Shown in pieces: positions 38,881 to 47,230 of a stretch of DNA of 64,000 nt. The DNA lies in NCBI GenBank assembly GCA_017519145.1, contig JAFWTA010000026.1:1-64000 (forward strand), written 5' to 3'. The DNA is from Ruminococcus sp. Lineage in GTDB: Bacteria > Bacillota > Clostridia > Oscillospirales > Ruminococcaceae. Each line of letters opens with the position of its first letter. Positions within the stretch are counted from its first letter, which is position 1. Below the pieces are notes generated by a model. That model searched no databases. It was not told the origin of the DNA and worked only from the letters and a program-made list of their open reading frames with translations. The position numbers and the translations under genes were made by a program.

Positions 38881-39345
38881 TCAGAAAAGATCAAAATTGC
38901 CGAATGTGTTATCGTCGATTACATAGTAAACCTTGTTGATCTCAGGTCTAACGTATACAACAACGCTCTTAGCCGACTTGATTCCGGCATCAGCCTTTGC
39001 CTTGTCGATAAGGTCTGTACCTGCAACCTCACCGCCATTGTACTGAATGAATACCTTTCTCTCTTCAGCAGCAGCTGTCTTCTTAGCAGCAGCAGGCTTC
39101 TTTGCAGCTGTAGCCTTCTTTTCAGCAGGCTTCTTTGCAGCTGTAGTCTTCTTCTCAGCGGGCTTCTTTGCAGCAGCAGCCTTCTTCTCAGCAGGCTTCT
39201 TTGCAGCAGCAGTCTTCTTCTCAGCGGGCTTCTTTGCAGCAGCAGCCTTCTTCTCAGCAGGCTTCTTTGCAGCAGCTGTCTTCTTCTCCTCAGCGGGAGC
39301 AGCAGTCTCAACTGCCTTTGTTTCTGCAATCTTCTTATCCGGCAT
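38881..39345 (-). CDS. Histone H1-like Lys/Ala-rich protein with DUF6465 tail
   Basis: A 154-residue, strongly basic protein. Residues 15-90 consist of about seven tandem copies of a decapeptide of the AAAKKPAEKK type, like eukaryotic H1 tails. The last 60 residues (KVFIQYNGGEVAGTDLI, VVVYVRPEINKVYYVIDD) match the small globular DUF6465 domain. The likely role is nucleoid binding: it lies 19 nt downstream of HU in the same transcript and shares its promoter. The DNA repeats make the length prone to slippage. Start follows AAGGAGG. Confidence 0.85.
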   Translation of the reverse strand: MPDKKIAETKAVETAAPAEEKKTAAAKKPAEKKAAAAKKPAEKKTAAAKKPAEKKAAAAKKPAEKKTTAAKKPAEKKATAAKKPAAAKKTAAAEERKVFIQYNGGEVAGTDLIDKAKADAGIKSAKSVVVYVRPEINKVYYVIDDNTFGNFDLF

Positions 39346-39364
39346 GATTATTTCCTCCTTAGAA

Positions 39365-39640
39365 TTACTTGTTAACAGCGTTCTTGAGTGCCTGACCAGC
39401 CTTGAATGCGGGTGCCTTTGAAGCAGGAGCAGTCATCATCTTCTTTGTCTGAGGATTGATAACCTGCTTCTCCTTACGGTCACGAACCTCGAAAGTACCA
39501 AAACCAACGATAGAAACCTTCTCTCCGCCTGCGAGAGCATCTGTGATGGTTGAAATGATAGCGTTTACAGCTGTCTCAGCATTCTTCTTAGTGAAGTCAG
39601 CCTTTTCAGCAACTGCACTGATTAATTCGGTCTTTGTCAT
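39365..39640 (-). CDS. hup: HU-type DNA-binding protein
   Basis: A 91-residue histone-like protein that bends and compacts chromosomal DNA as a dimer. The whole HU fold is visible: MTKTELISAVAEKADFTKKNAE helices, GEKVSIVGFGTFEVRDRKEK beta sheet, and the DNA-gripping arm with INPQTKKMM. The ATG at 39640 has GGAGG 9 nt upstream; a longer frame adds five residues overlapping the ribosome site. First gene of a two-gene operon with the H1-like protein. Confidence 0.97.
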   Translation of the reverse strand: MTKTELISAVAEKADFTKKNAETAVNAIISTITDALAGGEKVSIVGFGTFEVRDRKEKQVINPQTKKMMTAPASKAPAFKAGQALKNAVNK

Positions 39641-39676
39641 AGTATTATCCTCCATAAAATAAGATTTTACAATTGA

Positions 39677-39705
39677 ATTATATACCCTTTATAACGATTT
39701 GTCAA
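39677..39705 (-). promoter_or_regulatory. hup promoter
   Basis: Minus strand: perfect TTGACA (39700-39705), 17 bp, perfect TATAAT (39677-39682), as expected for a very abundant protein. Confidence 0.92.
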
Positions 39706-39907
39706 GATATTCCCGAAAAAATGACAAATCCACCTATATTTGGGTATTTATAGCCTGTTTTTTATTCAAAACCGCCATAGAATTTGCCTATTTTCCGTTG
39801 AGAAATTTCGGGTGCCGCCGATTTGACTATACATTATGTATATTATTACCGTTTTATTCCGAAATATACATAAAAAACCGACTTCGGAATATGAATTTTT
39901 TATGAAA
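39706..39907. other. AT-rich intergenic region between clpB and hup
   Basis: No gene is seen. There is a perfect 8-bp inverted repeat ATTCCGAA (39856-39863)/TTCGGAAT (39883-39890). A TTGACT at 39823 has no matching -10. Confidence 0.5.
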
Positions 39908-39955
39908 AAAATGCTTCCCCTGAGCGATGTATTTTTCACTCAGGGGAAGCATTTT
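39908..39955 (-). terminator. clpB terminator
   Basis: A 17-bp perfect stem AAAATGCTTCCCCTGAG/CTCAGGGGAAGCATTTT with T-runs on both strands. Confidence 0.92.
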
Positions 39956-39983
39956 ACCATTTTTTATTGTGCAGCTCAGACTG

Positions 39984-42581
39984 TCAGTCAGCTATGAGCT
40001 TTCCGTCAGCGTCAAGGTCGATATCTATAACATCTCCTGCGGAGAGATTGCCGCCGATGATGCGCTTAGCCGCCAGTGTCTCCACATTGCGCTGTATGAA
40101 CCTTCTAAGCGGTCTTGCGCCGAAGTTGGGATCGTAGCCGCAGTCCACGATGTAGTTCTTAGCTGCATCGCTTACGTTTATGCGGATATGCTTGTCGTCC
40201 AGACGCTTCTGGAGGTCCGCCAGCATAAGGTCAACTATCTTCATAATATTATCCTTTGTGAGCGGCTTGTAGAAGATTATCTCGTCAAGACGGTTGAGGA
40301 ACTCGGGACGGAACTGCGTTTTCAGCAGTCCCTCCACCTGTGAACGTGCCTCGTCGGTTATCTCACCGTTTGCGTCTATACCCTCAAGGATATAGGGGGA
40401 ACCGAGGTTTGAGGTCAGGATTATGATAGTGTTCTTGAAGTCCACTGTCCTGCCTTGTGAATCGGTGATACGTCCGTCGTCAAGCACCTGAAGGAGTATG
40501 TTGAACACATCGGGATGTGCCTTTTCTATCTCGTCAAAAAGGATGACCGAATAAGGCTTTCTGCGGACTGCTTCCGTAAGCTGACCGCCCTCATCATAGC
40601 CCACATATCCGGGAGGCGCTCCGATAAGTCGGCTCACGCTGAACTTTTCCATATACTCGCTCATGTCGATACGGATGATATTTCTCTCGTCGTCGAAAAG
40701 TATCTCCGAGAGAGCCTTTGCAAGCTCTGTTTTGCCCACGCCCGTAGGTCCGAGGAAGAGGAATGAACCGATGGGTCTGTCGGGAGCCTGTATGCCTGCA
40801 CGGGAGCGCAGGATAGCTTCGCTGACCTTGGTGACGGCTTCGTCCTGTCCCACAACTCTCTTGTGGAGAAGTCCCTCCAGTCCCAGTATCTTTTCCTTTT
40901 CGCCCTCCATAAGCTTTGATACGGGGATACCTGTCCAGCGGCAGACTATCTTTGCTATCTCGTCCTCTGTGACTCTGTCACGAAGCAGCCTGTCATTTTC
41001 AAGGTCATGCTCTGCCTGCTTTTCAAGCTCCTCCAGCTCCTTCTGAAGCTGAGGCAGCTTGCCGTATTTCAGCTCCGCAGCCTTGTTGAGGTCATATTCG
41101 CGCTCAGCCTTTTCTATCTCTCCGCCTGTGCGCTCTATCTCCTCACGGAGCTTCTGAACTGCGGAGATGTCGTTCTTTTCGTTCTCCCATTTTGCCTTCA
41201 TGCCGCTGAACTTCTCGCGAAGCTCTGCAAGCTCCTTCTGTATCTCCTCAAGATGCTCCTGAGAGATATTGTCGTTCTCCTTTTTAAGAGCAGCTTCCTC
41301 AATTTCAAGCTGTACTATCTTACGGGAGATAACATCAAGTTCTGTGGGCATTGAGTCCATTTCCGTACGGATGGTAGCGCAGGCTTCGTCTATAAGGTCG
41401 ATAGCCTTATCGGGAAGGAACCTGTCGGTGATGTACCTGTTGGACAGCACAGCCGCAGAAATAAGCGCGTTATCACTTATCTTGACGCCGTGGAACACCT
41501 CATAGCGCTCCTTGAGTCCGCGGAGTATGGATATTGTGTCCTCAACGCTGGGCTCGTCAACCATTACAGGCTGGAAACGACGCTCCAGAGCGGGATCCTT
41601 TTCGATGTACTGGCGGTACTCGTTAAGGGTGGTAGCTCCGATACAGTGGAGCTCTCCCCTTGCCAGCATAGGCTTCAGCAGGTTGCCTGCGTCCATAGCT
41701 CCGTCGGTCTTGCCTGCACCGACGATGGTGTGGAGCTCATCTATAAAGAGGAGTATCTGTCCGTTGCTGTTCTTTATCTCGTTGAGGACAGCCTTCAGAC
41801 GCTCCTCAAACTCGCCTCTGTACTTGGCGCCTGCCACGAGAGCTCCCATATCAAGTGAGAAGACCTTGCGGTCTTTAAGGCTGTCGGGTACGTCTCCTGC
41901 CACGATACGAAGGGCAAGTCCCTCTGCGATGGCAGTTTTTCCGACGCCCGGCTCACCGATGAGCACAGGGTTGTTTTTCGTCTTTCTTGAAAGTATGCGG
42001 ATAACATTGCGTATCTCGCTGTCACGTCCGATAACCGGGTCAAGCTTGTTTCGCCTGGCAAGTCCCACAAGCTCCTGACCGTACTTGGTGAGCACATCGT
42101 AGGTGTCCTCAGGATTTTCGCTTGTGACTCTGGTATTGCCCCTTACAGACATAAGAGCGCTGAGAAAGCTGTCTCTCGTAATGTTGAAGGTGCTGAAAAG
42201 CTGCGACACTTCCCTGTCCTTGCTTTCGATAAGTGAGAGCATGAGATGCTCTACGGACACGAATTCATCCTTCATATTTGAAGCGATACCCTCAGCGGAA
42301 GTGAGTACGCGGTCACACTCTGCCGAGATACCGAGATTGCTGCTCCTGCCGCTTCCGGTTACCTTGGGAAGTCCGTTGAGCTTCTTCTCCACCTCGCTGT
42401 CGAAGATATCCTCATCTATATTCATTTTTTTCAGGAGCTGCGGTATAAGACCGTTCTCCTGTCGTACAAGTCCTGCAAGGAGGTGTATAGGCTCGATGAC
42501 CGAGTTAGACTGCATAACGGCTATGCTCTGAGCCTTCCTTACAGCATCAATTGACTTCTGAGTAAGTTTCTCTGCATTCAT
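39984..42581 (-). CDS. clpB: ATP-dependent disaggregase ClpB
   Basis: An 865-residue AAA+ chaperone that pulls proteins out of aggregates together with DnaK. The domains are complete: Clp N-domain (about 1-145); NBD1 with Walker A GEPGVGKT (about 205) and Walker B LFIDELH; the long coiled-coil middle domain (about 400-525) that separates ClpB from ClpA or ClpC; NBD2 with GPTGVGKT (about 605) and [14 protein letters not shown]; and the C-terminal D2-small domain. The ATG at 42581 is preceded by GGAGG; a longer frame adds five residues. It lies 53 nt behind the RHH-protein gene with no terminator between, so they form an operon. No CIRCE or CtsR box was seen upstream. Confidence 0.97.
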   Translation of the reverse strand: MNAEKLTQKSIDAVRKAQSIAVMQSNSVIEPIHLLAGLVRQENGLIPQLLKKMNIDEDIFDSEVEKKLNGLPKVTGSGRSSNLGISAECDRVLTSAEGIASNMKDEFVSVEHLMLSLIESKDREVSQLFSTFNITRDSFLSALMSVRGNTRVTSENPEDTYDVLTKYGQELVGLARRNKLDPVIGRDSEIRNVIRILSRKTKNNPVLIGEPGVGKTAIAEGLALRIVAGDVPDSLKDRKVFSLDMGALVAGAKYRGEFEERLKAVLNEIKNSNGQILLFIDELHTIVGAGKTDGAMDAGNLLKPMLARGELHCIGATTLNEYRQYIEKDPALERRFQPVMVDEPSVEDTISILRGLKERYEVFHGVKISDNALISAAVLSNRYITDRFLPDKAIDLIDEACATIRTEMDSMPTELDVISRKIVQLEIEEAALKKENDNISQEHLEEIQKELAELREKFSGMKAKWENEKNDISAVQKLREEIERTGGEIEKAEREYDLNKAAELKYGKLPQLQKELEELEKQAEHDLENDRLLRDRVTEDEIAKIVCRWTGIPVSKLMEGEKEKILGLEGLLHKRVVGQDEAVTKVSEAILRSRAGIQAPDRPIGSFLFLGPTGVGKTELAKALSEILFDDERNIIRIDMSEYMEKFSVSRLIGAPPGYVGYDEGGQLTEAVRRKPYSVILFDEIEKAHPDVFNILLQVLDDGRITDSQGRTVDFKNTIIILTSNLGSPYILEGIDANGEITDEARSQVEGLLKTQFRPEFLNRLDEIIFYKPLTKDNIMKIVDLMLADLQKRLDDKHIRINVSDAAKNYIVDCGYDPNFGARPLRRFIQRNVETLAAKRIIGGNLSAGDVIDIDLDADGKLIAD

Positions 42582-42634
42582 ATCAATATCCTCCATTCTT
42601 AGTTTTCATATTTATCCTTTTTTCTTTTGGCGTC

Positions 42635-43288
42635 CTAAATAATGTACCGTCCAAGCAGGGTACGGTAGTCCCTTTCCAGTATGGGCGCGCTCTCGCCGAA
42701 GGTGTCGGGAGAAGCAAAATAGGTCTTTACGGCGTGGTCAAGGTCCTTGATGTACTCGCCGATAGCCTCACCCGCCTGCTCGCCTGTGAGGGCTCCCGTG
42801 TTTATCAGCCTGCGTGAGAAGCTTCCGTCGCCTATCTCGCAGCTGTAGCTGTTTATGCCCAGACGGCTCAGGTAGCTGTTCTCAAGTTTTGCACGGTAGG
42901 CGAAAAAGCTGTGGAACATATCTATGAGCGCCGCACTCTGAGTGCGTATGCTCACTCTCAGTGTGCCGAGATACTGCTGGGGCGAGCGTTCAAGCTCCAC
43001 CTTATAATTAATAGTGGGGCGGTACTTGTATTCCAGCGCTGTCTTTACCGTCATCAGTGACGGCGAGCGCTGTTCCTGAATGCGGAAGCTGCTGTTCATC
43101 AGCTCTGTCATCTGTGCAAATATCTCTCTCATCCTCATCTCGGGAGTCACGCATGAGAGGTGCTCAGCCAATATCTGGTTTATGAGGTTGGAGCGGCTGG
43201 TGCCGAGGCGGTAAGCCTGCTCATCCACTGCCTTTATGACATCATCCATAAGGACGAGGCTGTATACGCTTTTTTTCATTGGGTACAT
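42635..43288 (-). CDS. Ribbon-helix-helix protein upstream of clpB
   Basis: A 217-residue protein of unknown function. The first 45 residues (KKSVYSLVLMDDVIKAVDEQAYRLGTSRSNLINQILAEHL) fit a MetJ/Arc/CopG-type ribbon-helix-helix DNA-binding fold. The rest, rich in beta strands then helices (TINYKVELERSPQQYLGTLRVSI), has no recognised domain. As the first gene of the clpB operon it could be an autoregulator of that operon; this is inferred. Direct repeats CGGATTATA around its -35 would suit such binding. The start is taken as ATG 43288 behind GAAGGG; GTG 43291 is possible. Confidence 0.75.
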   Translation of the reverse strand: MYPMKKSVYSLVLMDDVIKAVDEQAYRLGTSRSNLINQILAEHLSCVTPEMRMREIFAQMTELMNSSFRIQEQRSPSLMTVKTALEYKYRPTINYKVELERSPQQYLGTLRVSIRTQSAALIDMFHSFFAYRAKLENSYLSRLGINSYSCEIGDGSFSRRLINTGALTGEQAGEAIGEYIKDLDHAVKTYFASPDTFGESAPILERDYRTLLGRYII

Positions 43289-43311
43289 CACTTCCCTTCT
43301 CTGTTATATTC

Positions 43312-43350
43312 ATATTAACACGGATTATAGAATTTGTCAAGCGGATTATA
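43312..43350 (-). promoter_or_regulatory. Promoter of the RHH-clpB operon with direct repeats
   Basis: Minus strand: TTGACA (43335-43340), 17 bp, TAATAT (43312-43317). Direct repeats CGGATTATA at 43321-43329 and 43342-43350, 21 bp apart, flank the -35. The second is part of the palindrome GATTATATAATC. Confidence 0.65.
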
Positions 43351-43377
43351 TAATCTTTCACGCAAATTTCACAATGT

Positions 43378-43632
43378 AAAAAAAGTCCGCTCACGAGGAG
43401 CGGATAATTCGGCCCAAACGATTTTCATCGTTTAGCACTGTGGACCGAGCCATAGACAATAAGTTAAAAAAAGTTATTGAGAATAGAAAACATGAAAAAA
43501 TTACAAATGAAAGGGGTTAGTTTTATTACTTGACAAAACTATTTCTATGGCGTGCAAGTGAACTAATACTCACTATCAAGCACATGAGAGGGGAGGGTAC
43601 TTGATATTGAATACCAATAATCTTCATTTGCT
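43378..43632 (-). ncRNA. Candidate structured noncoding RNA, unknown family
   Basis: About 255 nt with its own strong promoter and rho-independent terminator and no credible reading frame. Helices readable from the sequence (genome coordinates) are: 43600-43606 with 43574-43580 (7 bp); 43545-43551 with 43449-43455 (7-bp long-range CTATGGC/GCCATAG); and a compact 3' domain. That domain has an 8-bp outer helix (43441-43448 with 43409-43416), an 8-nt one-sided bulge (43433-43440), a 6-bp inner helix and a GAAA tetraloop. The terminator stem GTCCGCTC/GAGCGGA ends at seven Ts (43378-43384). I considered 6S RNA, SRP RNA, RNase P RNA and tmRNA and recognised none of their conserved cores. Confidence 0.5.
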
Positions 43633-43638
43633 GATATT

Positions 43639-43667
43639 ATTATATTGCAAAACTGCCCGTTTGTAAA
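43639..43667 (-). promoter_or_regulatory. Promoter of the candidate ncRNA
   Basis: Minus strand: TTTACA (43662-43667), 17 bp, TATAAT (43639-43644). The 130 bp upstream of it, to the next gene at 43796, is AT-rich with nothing else visible. Confidence 0.7.
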
Positions 43668-43795
43668 TATACATTTGCAAACAGAAATATAATAATGTGT
43701 AGTTTTATCACTTTTTTCTCATTTTTTATTGTCAATTTTTTGTGAATATGTTTTCTGTTCTTCTTTATTTACATTTTATTTATGAAAATTCATTG

Positions 43796-45181
43796 TTATT
43801 TCAGCTTAAACAGGTTTTGTCCCAGAGATACGTTGAATTCCTCACTGCTGTTTCCGTTGATGACTGTGTAGAAATTTGAACCCTCATGTACATCGGGTGA
43901 GAGCAGCATCAGACAGCGGAATTCATTCTGAGGTTCCATGGTCACTACCTGAGTTCCGTCAAGCACCATTTCCACTGTGCTGCCGCCGCCTATGACCTCA
44001 CCAAGGTCGGCAACAATATATGGATGGTCGGAATATGTGGGAGTTGACACCTTATTCCCCGCCGCATAGAGGTAGCCGTTTGTGTAGCTGAATGTGCTGT
44101 AAGCATAAACAGCACTCTTCTCCTCCTTGGTACCGCCGGAAATAACGGTATAGCCGCCGTTTACGTTGAGCGTTCCCTCTGACTTGATACCGTTTGTGCC
44201 TGACTTGACATGGATATTTCCGTCGTTTATTGTAACATCGGCGTTGGCTGTAATGCCCGATTTACGGGAATCTATATTATATGTACCGCTCTCGATGACA
44301 ACGTCATCATCGCTGTTGATACCGTGGGAAGCTGTCGCTGTGATATTCAGCTCGCCGTTGCCCTTGAGCTTTATAGTATCATTGGAGAATATCGCTCCCG
44401 TTTCGTGAGCGCTTTTTTTCTCAACGCCGCTGGAAACATAGTTTACAGAGCCTTCCTTGGGCTTGATGGTGCAGCGCTTGCACTCTTCTATAAATATTGC
44501 AGGCTGAGAGGAATTTGCTATGTCAACGCCGTTAAGGACCAGCGTTACCTTGTCCTCGGTAGCTGCCACACCCGTTCTGACGATTATCTGTCCCTCGGAA
44601 ACGCTTCCCGTGAAGATATAATCGCCTTCCGCAGTTACAATGACGGTGGAGCCGTTTACAGTCACGTTGCTGCCTGTTACCTTAGGAGTGCTTCCAAGCA
44701 CGATCTCAGCGGTGTACTCCTTGACCTCACCTGTGTCTCCCGAGGAGCTTCCGCCAGATGAACTGCTGCCGGAGCTGTTTCCGCTGCTGCTTCCGGAGGA
44801 GCTGCTGCCGCCCGAAGTGTTACTGCTGCCCGAGGAGTTACTGCTGCCCGAGGAGGAGTTTCCGCCGCTGCTGCTTCCGGATGAGCCGCTCTTGGCAGTC
44901 GCAGTCGTGCCCTCAGACTTCTTCTCCCCTGCCTTTGTGGTTGTTGTACCGTTCTTGTCGGATTTTTCATCCTTGGCTGTTGTTGTAGTCTTTTTGCTGT
45001 CGGAGCCGGTAGTCTCCTCCTCATCATCAGATACAGTATCATTACTTCTTTTATCTGTATCGGACACTGCCGAGCTTTCCGCAGCAGGCGTTGTGCTCGC
45101 CTTCTTTTCCTTTCCGCAGGAAACCATTGATGCCATAACCGTCATTGCTGCAACCGCTGCCATAAACCTTCTATATTTCAT
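43796..45181 (-). CDS. Cthe_2159-like carbohydrate-binding beta-helix lipoprotein
   Basis: A 461-residue lipoprotein. The N-terminus is MKYRRFMAAVAAMTVMASMVSC with Cys as the lipidation site. A Thr/Lys-rich then Ser/Gly-rich low-complexity spacer (about 25-160) projects a parallel beta-helix domain (about 165-461; VTVNGSTVIVTAEGDYIFTG, LVLNGVDIANSSQPAIFIEE, GINSDDDVVIESGTYNI). This matches the Cthe_2159 family (DUF4353), whose founder in Clostridium thermocellum binds cellulose and polygalacturonate and coordinates calcium. Its companions, the VTC polymerase and DUF4956 genes, commonly accompany this family. The start follows AAAGGAG. A terminator-like hairpin separates it from DUF4956. Confidence 0.85.
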   Translation of the reverse strand: MKYRRFMAAVAAMTVMASMVSCGKEKKASTTPAAESSAVSDTDKRSNDTVSDDEEETTGSDSKKTTTTAKDEKSDKNGTTTTKAGEKKSEGTTATAKSGSSGSSSGGNSSSGSSNSSGSSNTSGGSSSSGSSSGNSSGSSSSGGSSSGDTGEVKEYTAEIVLGSTPKVTGSNVTVNGSTVIVTAEGDYIFTGSVSEGQIIVRTGVAATEDKVTLVLNGVDIANSSQPAIFIEECKRCTIKPKEGSVNYVSSGVEKKSAHETGAIFSNDTIKLKGNGELNITATASHGINSDDDVVIESGTYNIDSRKSGITANADVTINDGNIHVKSGTNGIKSEGTLNVNGGYTVISGGTKEEKSAVYAYSTFSYTNGYLYAAGNKVSTPTYSDHPYIVADLGEVIGGGSTVEMVLDGTQVVTMEPQNEFRCLMLLSPDVHEGSNFYTVINGNSSEEFNVSLGQNLFKLK

Positions 45182-45210
45182 AATAAACGCTCCTTTTTCC
45201 TCCATATACA

Positions 45211-45250
45211 AAATTTGCCAGACTCAAAGGATATCAAGTCTGACAAATTT
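45211..45250 (-). terminator. Terminator or attenuator between DUF4956 and the beta-helix gene
   Basis: A 14-bp stem (AAATTTGCCAGACT with AGTCTGACAAATTT, one G-U pair) followed by TTTTG on the minus strand. No promoter fits between it and the next start, so read-through is implied. Confidence 0.65.
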
Positions 45251-45286
45251 TTAAGTAAGAGGGTGGTATTTCTTCTTTATTTCTAT

Positions 45287-46030
45287 TTAGTTTTCGTAGA
45301 TCTTATCATCGTACTTGAAGAATACGAGATTGATGGTCATATTGCCGTTGAGTGCGCGGAGCTCGTCAACGAACTTCTTCTGATCCACATTCTCAAGAAC
45401 ATCAACACTGTAGATGAGCTCGAACAGTGTACCGAAGTTTGTGGTCTTGACTCTTCTGAGCTTGTGGAATGTTGTGTATCTTGAAAGCACGGGCTCGAAA
45501 ACTCCCTGATAGTCGAGGTTCTCGGGAATAGCTATCTTCAGTGTCATATGTCTCTTCTTGCAGCCGCCGAAATCGGTCTCGCTGAGAGCAAACATTACAG
45601 CGCCGAGAATGATGAAGAATACGATGGCAAATCCGATATAGCCTATTCCGCAGGCAACACCTGCTGCCATTGCGAAGAAGATATAGGCGATATCCTTCGG
45701 GTCGCCCGCAACGCTTCGGAATCGTACAAGGGTGAATGCACCTGCAAGGCTGAGAGCTCCCGCAGTTGTATTGATAAGCAGAAGTATCAGTGAAACGATG
45801 GTGGGAAGCATTATCATCGTAAGAACGTAGCTCTGTGAATAGCCTTCTTTTCTGTGGGTAAGGATGTAGATAAGGCTGATAAGGAAGCCGATAACAAGTG
45901 CAGCTCCCACGCAGAGGAAGAACTCCCCGGGCTTGATGGTACCTAAAGCAGAACCGCTGCTGTTGATGACCGAGTCACTGTTTTCATAATACTTTGAAAG
46001 TACATTTCCGAAAAAACCATGTTCAAACAT
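45287..46030 (-). CDS. DUF4956 membrane protein
   Basis: A 247-residue protein with four transmembrane segments in the N-terminal half (about residues 35-140). The family signature TAGALSLAGAFTLVRFRSVAGDPKDIAYIFFAMAAG follows, and then a soluble C-terminal domain of about 90 residues. DUF4956 proteins nearly always sit beside VTC-type polyphosphate polymerases and are thought to assist them at the membrane, but no activity is established. The start is 4 nt after the VTC gene stop, so the two are translationally linked. Confidence 0.9.
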   Translation of the reverse strand: MFEHGFFGNVLSKYYENSDSVINSSGSALGTIKPGEFFLCVGAALVIGFLISLIYILTHRKEGYSQSYVLTMIMLPTIVSLILLLINTTAGALSLAGAFTLVRFRSVAGDPKDIAYIFFAMAAGVACGIGYIGFAIVFFIILGAVMFALSETDFGGCKKRHMTLKIAIPENLDYQGVFEPVLSRYTTFHKLRRVKTTNFGTLFELIYSVDVLENVDQKKFVDELRALNGNMTINLVFFKYDDKIYEN

Positions 46031-46034
46031 AAAA

Positions 46035-46844
46035 TTATACGCTCCTGTTCATAATGACGTTGTTATTTACCATTGAGATCCCCGATATATATATGCGTCT
46101 TCCTCCCGACGCCTGCTGAGCGCCCTCTACCTGACTTTTTACAAAGTTCTGGTAGGCTCTGCCGTACTTGGAGAAGCTGGTCTTGTAGATCTCAAGCTCT
46201 GAGAGCTTCTTTACCAGCCAGTCGGGGATAGCATTGGATACCTTGACCTCCATGAGTCTCTGGTCAGCACCGATTATGTAGTTGCCGTAGCTCTCATAGT
46301 TAAGTCCCAGATCATAGCGTCTTTCGGTGATCTTTCTGTCAAAGGTAAGGCGGAAGTCTCCGTCATCCTTTCCGAAGAAAGCCTCGCGCTGATAGCTGAT
46401 ATACTGCTTGGGAGCTATGGGGTAGTTATCGAGGAACACGTCCAGCTCTCTGAACACCTGCTCGGTGATGTACTTTGTACACTCGGGCTTTGTACGGTTC
46501 CGCAGATAAAGGTCCGACTCAGCAAGAGTCATGGACACACGCCTCTTGGTAACGATGCCGCCGATCTTCTTCTTTATCTCAAGAAATACCGTATCGTCGG
46601 GTGACGCAGGTGAATAATAACTGCGGAGCCTGATCTTTTCCTTATAATAGGGCTTTGACAGCGATTCTCTTATAAGATAATCATCAGGGGTGTCATAGTA
46701 GATGTTGTAGATGCCGTACTCCTTGCCGCCTATGCAGAATTTATCGGGATTCATGTACTGGTTTATGACCTCCATGAGTCCGTGATACTGATCCATATTA
46801 AGGAGGAACTTGATCTCTTTACGAGCGAATGTATTAATAGCCAT
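46035..46844 (-). CDS. VTC-domain polyphosphate polymerase
   Basis: A 269-residue cytoplasmic protein of the VTC family, whose yeast member makes inorganic polyphosphate from ATP. Basic and acidic tunnel residues expected of the triphosphate-tunnel fold are visible: ARKEIKFLL at the N-terminus, KIRLRSYY, FLEIKKKIGGIVTKRRV, LRLTFDRKITERRYD and LMEVKVSN. Together with DUF4956 and the beta-helix lipoprotein it forms an operon found in many Firmicutes, often with CotH, which is absent here. The start ATG at 46844 has only a weak ribosome site (AAGG). Confidence 0.88.
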   Translation of the reverse strand: MAINTFARKEIKFLLNMDQYHGLMEVINQYMNPDKFCIGGKEYGIYNIYYDTPDDYLIRESLSKPYYKEKIRLRSYYSPASPDDTVFLEIKKKIGGIVTKRRVSMTLAESDLYLRNRTKPECTKYITEQVFRELDVFLDNYPIAPKQYISYQREAFFGKDDGDFRLTFDRKITERRYDLGLNYESYGNYIIGADQRLMEVKVSNAIPDWLVKKLSELEIYKTSFSKYGRAYQNFVKSQVEGAQQASGGRRIYISGISMVNNNVIMNRSV

Positions 46845-46900
46845 AATCGCCTTCGCAGCGGTCCTGCCGCCCGAAGCTCACACTCCTTTCGTATCGTTTG

Positions 46901-46937
46901 ATTATATTATAGTGACGTTTTCTTAAAATAGTCTTAA
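46901..46937 (-). promoter_or_regulatory. VTC operon promoter with OmpR-type direct repeat
   Basis: On the minus strand, TTAAGA repeats exactly 11 bp apart (46932-46937 and 46921-46926). They are followed after 9 bp by overlapping TATAAT elements (46906-46911, 46901-46906). There is no normal -35. Such spacing is the hallmark of OmpR/PhoP-family response regulator sites. Confidence 0.55.
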
Positions 46938-47230
46938 GTTTGCCAAAAAATCACCAAATCTTCAATATCCCGCCGCAATTTTATACGTCCCTCGAAATAT
47001 CGGCTATATTACGTCGTTTCAAGAGCTGATAATTATGTTTTTTTCGTTTATTCATAGTTCATTGTCTGTTTTTGTACATCAATAATTCATATATTTTTAT
47101 TTAATTTTCACAGTTTCAACACGTTAAAGATGTTGATTTTTGAGATTAAATGCCTCCTTAAAACTTGATTTTAGCAATTTTTGAACATTGTTCCGCAATA
47201 AATGGCGAAAACGCCGTCCTTTCGTATGTT
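46938..47230. other. AT-rich intergenic region, no gene seen
   Basis: Between the AraC gene and the VTC promoter. It contains GAACATTGTTC (47183-47193) and a short GGCG-AAAA-CGCC hairpin near 47203, but no coding sequence, promoter or clear terminator for the AraC gene. Confidence 0.5.

Noticed and set aside
39060..39300. Tandem DNA repeats resembling a CRISPR-like array
   Set aside because: They are in-frame 30-bp repeats encoding the Lys/Ala decapeptides of the H1-like protein, without unique spacers.
39823..39955. Small RNA gene on the plus strand between hup and clpB
   Set aside because: TTGACT is present but no -10 at a workable distance; the hairpin is fully explained as the clpB terminator.
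42582..43400. CIRCE or CtsR operator for clpB
   Set aside because: Neither the TTAGCACTC-N9-GAGTGCTAA repeat nor GGTCAAA heptads were found upstream of clpB or of the RHH gene.
47183..47193. GAACATTGTTC as a LexA (SOS) box
   Set aside because: Gram-positive LexA boxes have four bases between GAAC and GTTC; here there are three, and no gene starts next to it.
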